A DNA stretch of 64,000 bases from Prochlorococcus sp. AG-355-J09 (lineage in GTDB: Bacteria > Cyanobacteriota > Cyanobacteriia > PCC-6307 > Cyanobiaceae): contig QCDO01000003.1 in assembly GCA_003278735.1 (NCBI GenBank), forward strand, positions 48,802 through 112,801, written 5' to 3'. The position numbers and the translations under genes are program-made. Below, piece by piece: positions 58,129 to 64,000 of the stretch (position 1 is the stretch's first letter; each line of letters starts with the position of its first letter). The notes under the pieces are model-generated. The model worked only from the letters and a program-made list of their open reading frames with translations, was not told the DNA's origin and did no database searches.

Positions 58129-58251
58129 ATGGATTTAGAATACAGTTTTTCTGAACTGATATTAACTAATAAAATATATAAAAGTAAAAAAAAGAAATGT
58201 AAAAAGAAAAAATGCTCTAATTGGAAGGGGGGCAAGTGTAATTGCCTATAA
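58129..58251 (+). CDS. Cys/Lys-rich metallothionein-like peptide (40 aa)
   Basis: ATG-started ORF. After an acidic-hydrophobic head (DLEYSFSELILTN) the last 22 residues are KSKKKKCKKKKCSNWKGGKCNCL: four Cys in ~15 residues, ending in a CxC. Such density suggests metal binding. It begins 10 bases after a Fur-like box, between ferritin and futC. No homolog recalled. Confidence 0.55.
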   Translation: MDLEYSFSELILTNKIYKSKKKKCKKKKCSNWKGGKCNCL

Positions 58252-58257
58252 AAAGAT

Positions 58258-59334
58258 TTATATATATTCCTTATATGCTCCAGGATATAAAAAATAATAA
58301 CTATTTTTTTTAATATAAAGAGAACATTTATCACCATAATTAAGGAGATTGTTAATATCAGTTCTAACCCTTAATATGTTTCCATTAATAGATACTTTAT
58401 AGATAAGAAATTCTCCAAGAAATTCTTTAGAAAGAACAATCGCATCACCAGATTCTGATCTTTTGATTGAAATAAATTTAGGCGAAATTGACATACTTTT
58501 GAAACCTGTATTTTTCAAATACTCTGAACAATTTATTTCACCTAAACAAGAAATATATGAATTACCATTTTTTTTGAGATTAATAATATTATTACCCAAA
58601 ATAAAACTACTAACAAATATGGTTTTGGGATTATTCAGAAGGTTAATTGGCGTATCAATTTGATGTATTTTTCCATCATTCATAACGGCGACCTTATCGC
58701 AAATTGACATCGCTTCTTCAGGATCATGAGTAACCATCAATCCACTTGCATTGAAACCTTTTAGGATATTAGGGAGTTCACTTCTCAATTTTAGTTTGAC
58801 ATGCATATCAAGACTACAAAAAGGTTCATCTAATAAAATAAAATTTGTACCTGGAGCAAGAGCCCTCGCAATTGCGAGTCTTTGTTTTTGTCCTCCAGAC
58901 AGTTCATGTGGGTACCTTTCAACAAAACTATCAAGACCTACAACATTCAATAAATAATCAACTCTAGATCTGTCTTTTTTGTTTTTCAAACCAAAAATTA
59001 CATTTTCCAAAACAGTTAAGTGAGGGAAAAGTGCATAGTCTTGAAAAACCATACCAATATTTCTTTTCTCAGGACTAAGAATTTTTTTCCTACTTGAAAT
59101 TTCCTTATCATTAAGAGAAATCCTACCTTTAGAGGGATATTCGAACCCCGCGATTAATCTTAAAAGAGTAGTTTTTCCGCAACCTGAAGGTCCAAGCAAC
59201 CCCAATAATTCGCCATTTTCAATTTTCAGGTTAATTTGATTTAATATCCAATTTGAACATTCTCGCTTATCATATTTATGATGCAAATCATCAATTATTA
59301 ACGCATCATTTTTCACTAAGTTCTTCTTATTCAA
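58258..59334 (-). CDS. futC: Iron(III) ABC transporter ATPase, FutC-type
   Basis: 358 residues. Walker A GPSGCGKTTLLRLI, Q-loop VFQDYALFPHLTVLENV, signature ELSGGQKQRLAIARAL, Walker B FILLDEPFCSLD and HDPEEAM; a C-terminal TOBE-like regulatory domain follows. The FbpC/FutC pattern and iron-locus context suggest it energises ferric-iron uptake with FutA/FutB encoded elsewhere. Its stop is six bases from the Cys-rich peptide stop. Confidence 0.82.
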   Translation of the reverse strand: MNKKNLVKNDALIIDDLHHKYDKRECSNWILNQINLKIENGELLGLLGPSGCGKTTLLRLIAGFEYPSKGRISLNDKEISSRKKILSPEKRNIGMVFQDYALFPHLTVLENVIFGLKNKKDRSRVDYLLNVVGLDSFVERYPHELSGGQKQRLAIARALAPGTNFILLDEPFCSLDMHVKLKLRSELPNILKGFNASGLMVTHDPEEAMSICDKVAVMNDGKIHQIDTPINLLNNPKTIFVSSFILGNNIINLKKNGNSYISCLGEINCSEYLKNTGFKSMSISPKFISIKRSESGDAIVLSKEFLGEFLIYKVSINGNILRVRTDINNLLNYGDKCSLYIKKNSYYFLYPGAYKEYI

Positions 59335-59411
59335 AAATATTAAGTTAGCAGAAAATATTCACCTAAAATATCCCATGTATAATTTTATACACCATTTATT
59401 TTACAAATTTA

Positions 59412-60065
59412 ATGAGAAAGGCTGAAAGAGCAGAATTAATACGCAAGGAACTCAAAAAGCTATATCCATCGCCTCCAATACCCCTTGATCATACAAATGC
59501 ATATACTCTTCTAGTCGCCGTAGTTTTAAGTGCTCAATCAACAGATAAGAAAGTTAATGAATTAACAAAAAGCTTATTTAAAGTTGCAGATAATCCAGAA
59601 AAGATGATGCAGCTAGGTATTAATGGCATTTACGAATATATAAAATTTTTAGGTCTATCTAATCAAAAATCAAAGAACATCTATAACTTATCTAAAATAT
59701 TGATTGAGAAGCATAAAGGTACGGTCCCAGATTCTTTTGAGAAGCTTGAATCTCTTCCAGGGGTGGGTCATAAAACAGCATCAGTTGTAATGTCTCAAGT
59801 ATTTAAAATACCCTCATTTCCTGTAGATACTCACATACACAGGTTGGCACAAAGATGGGGCCTATCAAATGGCGATAGCGTAGTTCAAACAGAAAAAGAC
59901 CTAAAAAAAATATTTCCTGTTAATGATTGGAATACTTTACATTTGCAAATAATCTTTTATGGCAGAGAATACTGTACAGCAAGAGGTTGTGATGGAACAA
60001 AATGTTATTTATGTCGCACTCTTTATCCCAAAAGAAAAAAGAAATTCATATGTAAAAAGCCTTAA
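59412..60065 (+). CDS. nth: Endonuclease III
   Basis: DNA glycosylase/lyase for oxidised pyrimidines. Helix-hairpin-helix LPGVGHKTASVV with the catalytic Lys, and FPVDTHIHRLAQRWG with the catalytic Asp. The 4Fe-4S cysteines are spaced C-x4-C-x4-C-x2-C (EYCTARGCDGTKCYLC), not the usual C-x6-C-x2-C-x5-C. 217 aa. Confidence 0.94.
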   Translation: MRKAERAELIRKELKKLYPSPPIPLDHTNAYTLLVAVVLSAQSTDKKVNELTKSLFKVADNPEKMMQLGINGIYEYIKFLGLSNQKSKNIYNLSKILIEKHKGTVPDSFEKLESLPGVGHKTASVVMSQVFKIPSFPVDTHIHRLAQRWGLSNGDSVVQTEKDLKKIFPVNDWNTLHLQIIFYGREYCTARGCDGTKCYLCRTLYPKRKKKFICKKP

Positions 60066-60100
60066 GAAATTTATATAATGTTTAAATAAGTTTTTTAATC

Positions 60101-60760
60101 ATGAAAATAGCAATTACTGGTGCATCGGGGAAAACAGGTTATAGAATTTCCGAAGAAGCAGTTAAGAAAGGATATAAAATAAGGCAAATAATTAGAAAGA
60201 ATTCAAAAGTCTCAGAAGGACTAGAGCGTTTAGAAACAATTAGGATTTCATTAGACAAAAAAGGAGAACTTGATGAAGCCTTAAAAGATATTGATGCTTT
60301 GATAATTGCGACTGGAGCGAGAGCATCATTAGATTTAACTGGTCCTGCAAAGGTTGATGCATTAGGTGTATACAGGCAATTAGAGAGTTGCAAAAGAGTT
60401 GGTATTAAAAGAGTTATTTTAGTTAGTTCCCTTTGTACTGGTAAATTATTTCACCCATTAAACTTATTTGGTTTAATTCTTATTTGGAAGAAATTAGGCG
60501 AAAACTTTCTACGCAATTCAAATTTTGAATGGACCATTATTAGACCTGGAGGATTAAAGGAAAATGAAGATATTAAATCAGAACATATAAATTATTCAAA
60601 AGAGGATACTCAAATTAATGGATCCATCCCAAGGAGATTAGTTGCGCAATGTTGTATAGATTCTTTAAAAAACAAAGAATCCATATATAAATTAATAGAA
60701 GTTACAAGTTCGAATGAGAATAAAAAGATATCTTTTAAAAAAGCTATGCAAATGATTTAA
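60101..60760 (+). CDS. NAD(P)-binding SDR/NmrA-type reductase
   Basis: 219 residues with the Rossmann start IAITGASGKTGYRISEEAVKKG and IRKNS, then ALIIATGARASLDLTGP and WTIIRPGGLKENE. Atypical short-chain reductase of the NAD(P)H-binding (NmrA/YwnB) type. Substrate unknown. Between nth and a small conserved gene. Confidence 0.82.
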   Translation: MKIAITGASGKTGYRISEEAVKKGYKIRQIIRKNSKVSEGLERLETIRISLDKKGELDEALKDIDALIIATGARASLDLTGPAKVDALGVYRQLESCKRVGIKRVILVSSLCTGKLFHPLNLFGLILIWKKLGENFLRNSNFEWTIIRPGGLKENEDIKSEHINYSKEDTQINGSIPRRLVAQCCIDSLKNKESIYKLIEVTSSNENKKISFKKAMQMI

Positions 60761-60786
60761 AAGATGTAAATATATAAATTAAAACT

Positions 60787-60975
60787 ATGAAAATAAATCC
60801 CAAAATTGACGCATTACAATTAATGCTTACTGATTTAAGAACTAGAAATGAGCCAATAAGACATAAAGCTGCATTTAAAGGCTGTCAACCAGAATTTCAA
60901 AGTCTTGTATCAAGATTAATAAAGCAGTTAGAGGACGAATTAGTTGCTGAAAAAATTACTAATCGTGATAGTTAA
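60787..60975 (+). CDS. 62-residue hypothetical protein
   Basis: Soluble, helical: KINPKIDALQLMLTDLRTRNEPIRHKAAFKG then FQSLVSRLIKQLEDELVAEK. Regular heptads suggest a coiled-coil. 26 bases after the reductase gene, likely co-transcribed. No family recognised. Confidence 0.65.
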   Translation: MKINPKIDALQLMLTDLRTRNEPIRHKAAFKGCQPEFQSLVSRLIKQLEDELVAEKITNRDS

Positions 60976-60985
60976 AAAATTTATA

Positions 60986-61597
60986 TTACTTAAATGAATT
61001 TAAGTTATCCAATTTTGCTTGTTCTGAAAGTTCATCATATCCACCAAAAAATTTATTATCCAAAAATATTTGAGGGAAAGTATTATGGCTACTTTGAGCC
61101 ATAATTTTTTGAAAGCTTTCATCATTGTCTATTAAATTAACTTCATGAGGTATAGATAAAGAATTAAGCAACCTAATTGCTCTTTTAGACCAAGGACAAT
61201 CCTTTAAAATATATGCTTTTACACGTGATTCATTAGTGATTAAATCATGATTTGAGATATTAATAATTTTCTGTTCAAAAGAAAGTAATAATATATCAGT
61301 ACCTTTTTTTACAATACATCCCTCCTCAAGATGCCCGCCAAAGACATTACATCCCTCATCTGCAAAACTCAAATGTAAATGAACATCTCCTTTATTAAAA
61401 TGTCCGTTTAAAGAAACTATCTCTAGATTTCCTTCAAATTTATTTATCTCTTGATTACCTGGGCATTGAATACAAACTGTTCTAAGATTGCCAACCACTC
61501 CAGAAACATACCCGTATAAATTATTCGATAAAGAATATTCTTTAATTGAATTTATTAAATCAGATTCTGGAGATAGCTTTAGGCTATGAGGCTGCAT
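60986..61597 (-). CDS. PPC (DUF296) domain fused to glutaredoxin
   Basis: 203 residues in two domains. Residues 1-115 are a PPC/DUF296 fold: LNGHFNKGDVHLHLSFAD and CNVFGGHLEEGCIV, with the metal-type HLH and GGH. Residues 125-203 are a glutaredoxin with active site CPWS at 134-137 (AYILKDCPWSKRAIRLL), then TFPQIFLDNKFFGGYDEL. The fusion is uncommon as far as I know; a redox-regulated DNA-linked or metal-linked role is inference. Confidence 0.85.
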   Translation of the reverse strand: MQPHSLKLSPESDLINSIKEYSLSNNLYGYVSGVVGNLRTVCIQCPGNQEINKFEGNLEIVSLNGHFNKGDVHLHLSFADEGCNVFGGHLEEGCIVKKGTDILLLSFEQKIINISNHDLITNESRVKAYILKDCPWSKRAIRLLNSLSIPHEVNLIDNDESFQKIMAQSSHNTFPQIFLDNKFFGGYDELSEQAKLDNLNSFK

Positions 61598-61781
61598 TAG
61601 ATTTAAGGAATAATTTTGTAATATAAAACATCATCAATCATAAAAAGAAGTTGAGTTTATAATCTTTAGGATTCAGTTTTAAATTAAACTTTAGAATATA
61701 GCATTAAAATCCATTTAAAATTTTTACTAAAAATTTAGGCTTGTTGAGAGTGTAATATATTTTTTATATACAAAAACTAAT

Positions 61782-62321
61782 TTGTTAATAAGAAAAAATC
61801 TTAAAAATTTGGCATTGAATATTCCCAACTTATTATCGATATCTCGCCTTTTCCTTGTATTTCCATTAATACTTTTTTTAGAAATTAACAGACCTTTTTA
61901 TGTCTTTATATTAATTATTATTGGGGGTTTAACTGATTATTTTGACGGGTTATTTGCAAGGAAATTTAATCTTAAAACCAGATTAGGAGCTATCCTTGAT
62001 CCATTAAGCGATAAAGTATTCTATTTAATTCCTTTAACCTTCCTTTGTAAAAATAATTTGATACCTTTCTGGTCTTTATCATTAATTTTATTTAGAGAAT
62101 TAATTATCTCTAGCTTGAGAAACACTACAAAAGACGGTTTACCTGCATCTATGTTGGGTAAATATAAAACATTTTTCTTTTTCATTTCAGTAATTACCTT
62201 CTTTTCACCATTAAAAATAAGCTTGTTGAATAATTTGGCTTTAATTTTTTATTGGTTAGGATTCATTATGACTTTTGTGACTTTATTAGGCTATTTAAGA
62301 ATTAAAAAGAATTTGATCTGA
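61782..62321 (+). CDS. pgsA: CDP-diacylglycerol-glycerol-3-phosphate transferase
   Basis: PgsA makes phosphatidylglycerol-phosphate, leading to the essential thylakoid lipid PG. CDP-alcohol phosphatidyltransferase signature DYFDGLFARKFNLKTRLGAILDPLSDK (DGxxAR...GxxxDxxxD) in a membrane context. 179 aa, TTG start. Overlaps the epimerase 3' end by 27 bases on the opposite strand. Confidence 0.93.
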   Translation: MLIRKNLKNLALNIPNLLSISRLFLVFPLILFLEINRPFYVFILIIIGGLTDYFDGLFARKFNLKTRLGAILDPLSDKVFYLIPLTFLCKNNLIPFWSLSLILFRELIISSLRNTTKDGLPASMLGKYKTFFFFISVITFFSPLKISLLNNLALIFYWLGFIMTFVTLLGYLRIKKNLI

Positions 62322-63191
62322 ATTCACATCAAACTCCTCACTCTTTTTATTATCAAAATCATTCACAAAACTATCCTTTAAACCATTGTATAAATCAAAA
62401 GTTGGCTCCCACTCTAGATCACGTTTAATCTTTGAGATATCAGTCTGATAATGATTTAATCTAATTGGAAATCCCTTTCGAGATTTAGGATCTAATTTTT
62501 GATAATCAAATGTTCTTAAAGAAATCTCATTTTGGTTTAATCCAAGAACATTCGCACAATAATAAATTAAACCCTTCATTGTTACTCCTTTTTCACCTGA
62601 ACAGTTGTAAATATTATTTTTAGAATTTTCAAAATTCATGCACCTTATCATTACATCAGTTAGATCCGAAACATGGCCTAACTGAGTAATTAAAGATCCA
62701 TCACCAGGGATTGGTATAGATTTTTTAGTAAATAACCTTTCAAAAAACCAATTTTCAATTTTATTATAATTTCCTGGTCCATAAATATAAGTAGGTCTAA
62801 AACTTGTATAAGGAATTTTTTGGTTTTTCAACCAATTTTCTGTCTCAAACTTTCCTTTGTGCCTACTATTTGGATCAATTGGATCCACTTCGGATAAAGG
62901 TAGTTCATAATTATCTTTATAAACACCTGCAGAGCTGACATATATATACCTCTGGAAAGAGTTATCTAAATTTTCTATAAGAAGTTTGGTTTGTTCTAAC
63001 TCTCGTCCAGAAATATCATAAACAACGTCATACTTTTTATTTCTCAGCTTGACGATATCTTCTGAATTATTTCTATCACCTTTAATTAAATTTGTTTTTT
63101 CAGGATTACTTTTATTACCTCTCGTGAAAATATCAATATCGATTTTTTTGAAATTAATTCCAAGACTAGATTTCTTATCTCTTATACAAAA
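62295..63191 (-). pseudogene. NAD-dependent epimerase lacking its Rossmann N-terminus
   Basis: The frame is open from 63191 to 62295, covering most of a 300-residue SDR-type epimerase: DIFTRGNKSN, YDVVYDISGRELEQ, YIYVSSAGVYKDN, YGPGNYNKIENWFFERLF and GHVSDLTDVMIRC. The usual start GGTRFxGxxLV is absent; a TAA at 63192-63194 precedes it. In another frame just upstream, RNLVLELISKK continues naturally into DIDIFTRG across a T7 tract (63143-63149), implying a frameshift. ATG starts are missing. Non-functional, or an assembly error in a natural gene. Confidence 0.6.
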
Positions 63192-63242
63192 TTAACTAAC
63201 AATTACTGCAAGCACCAGCCTTAAATCAATTTTTATACTCTT

Positions 63243-64000
63243 CTAAGCATAGTAATTTCTGTTTAAATCAAAGTCATTTAATCTCTCTGAAGACAATACA
63301 TTATTCGCTTCGTTTATCGTGAATTTATTTTCATATAGAGCTTTACCTACAATTACTCCAAAGAGTCCAGAGTTTTCAAATTTTACTAACGATAATAAAT
63401 CAGTAATTGAACCAACACCTCCTGATGCTATTACTGGAATATCTGTGATTTCAAGTATACTTTTTATGAATTCTTCATTTGTCCCTTCTAACGTCCCATC
63501 TTTATTTATGTCCGTAACAATAAAATTAGCAATTTTAAATGAAGAAAACTCCTTTACTAGATCTGTGGCAAAAATATTAGATTGCTTAAGCCAACCCCTT
63601 GTACTAACTTTTCCATCTTTTGCATCTATCCCAACAATTATCCTTCCAGGAAATTTATTTGATAAGTCTTTAACTAGTTCTTTATTTTCTATTGCAGAGG
63701 TGCCCATGATAACTTTCTCAATACCATAAGAAAATAATTGTTCTATCCTTTCTTGAGACCTTATCCCCCCACCTATTTGAATAGGTATATTTACTGTTTT
63801 TGCAATCTTTTTTATTGATTTATCGTTTGTTGGGGATCCAGTTTTGGCAGCATCTAAATCCACTATATGTATATATTTTGCCCCTTCGCTTTCCCAAAAT
63901 TTAGCTTGCTCATGAGGCTCTTTGGTGAAGTCTTTTCTTTTATTAAAGTCGCCCTTAAAAAGCCTTACACACTTACCGTTCATTAAATCAATTGCTGGTA
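63243..64000 (-). CDS. hisA: Phosphoribosylformimino-AICAR-P isomerase, 5'-truncated
   Basis: HisA performs the Amadori rearrangement in histidine synthesis. TIM-barrel signs: PAIDLMNGKCVRLFKGDF (from the window edge), VDLDAAKTGSPTN, PIQIGGGIRSQE, DINKDGTLEG and VIASGGVGSITDLL. The start lies past the window edge, so the frame is open at base 64000. About 252 residues are visible. Confidence 0.94.
   Translation of the reverse strand, partial: PAIDLMNGKCVRLFKGDFNKRKDFTKEPHEQAKFWESEGAKYIHIVDLDAAKTGSPTNDKSIKKIAKTVNIPIQIGGGIRSQERIEQLFSYGIEKVIMGTSAIENKELVKDLSNKFPGRIIVGIDAKDGKVSTRGWLKQSNIFATDLVKEFSSFKIANFIVTDINKDGTLEGTNEEFIKSILEITDIPVIASGGVGSITDLLSLVKFENSGLFGVIVGKALYENKFTINEANNVLSSERLNDFDLNRNYYA

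Noticed and set aside
58089..58337. Minus-strand 82-codon ORF
   Set aside because: A Phe/His/Leu-rich antisense product of the Cys-rich peptide gene and the futC tail; no independent support.
1..64000. CRISPR arrays, insertion sequences, prophage, rRNA
   Set aside because: No spaced direct repeats, transposase or integrase motifs, phage structural genes or rRNA sequence were seen on either strand.

Overview
This window is AT-rich, densely packed and made almost entirely of cyanobacterial genes. The content fits a high-light-type Prochlorococcus: psb28, gun4, a PAM68-like assembly factor, DUF1816/DUF1830/DUF3082/DUF3288-type proteins, a streamlined urea gene set, gpgS osmolyte genes and many Asn/Lys/Ile-rich micro-proteins. 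The organism assignment is an inference from gene content and composition. No insertion sequence, prophage, CRISPR array or rRNA was seen. One tRNA, tRNA-Pro(GGG), was found.

Layout. 1-10 kb: 3' part of glnA with a strong terminator, a methyltransferase, an RsbW-like ATPase, gun4, mnmH, psb28, a PerM-type permease, then secF, secD and pdhB. 10-20 kb: ispE, rsmA, rlmH, a LexA-controlled umuD-umuC-metallopeptidase operon, dnaG, an EamA transporter, ruvA, rpsO and a PAM68-like protein. 20-34 kb: dnaE, gatA, rlmB, mrnC, a STAS-domain gene with a non-standard start codon, carA, trpD, an ABC exporter, msrA, tRNA-Pro and uppP.

34-39.6 kb holds a decayed secreted-protein gene, two thylakoid-sized membrane peptides and a glucosylglycerate module. 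That module has a synthase (gpgS, plus strand) divergent from a minus-strand operon of phosphorylase, phosphatase and glycerate kinase. Together these can make the osmolyte and recycle it to glucose-1-phosphate and 3-phosphoglycerate. 39.6-50 kb is the urea locus: ureC/ureB/ureA and ureD on the minus strand, ureE/ureF/ureG and urtA-urtE on the plus strand. An NtcA-like site lies before urtA and a perfect 15-bp hairpin separates urtA from urtB.

50-54 kb is a run of short orphan genes, including one apparently broken by a single-base frameshift. 54-56.3 kb has a Rieske oxygenase, a 33-residue membrane peptide and an ABC ATPase, tightly packed. 56.3-59.3 kb looks like an iron-response locus: two Fur-like boxes before a Crp-family regulator, a ferritin, a third Fur-like box before a 40-residue Cys/Lys-rich peptide that I regard as the most novel item, and a FutC-type iron ABC ATPase. 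59.4-64 kb: nth, a reductase, a PPC-glutaredoxin fusion, pgsA, an epimerase gene lacking its Rossmann N-terminus, and 5'-truncated hisA at the window edge.

All calls were made by eye from motifs. Family names without a decisive motif are stated with lower confidence.
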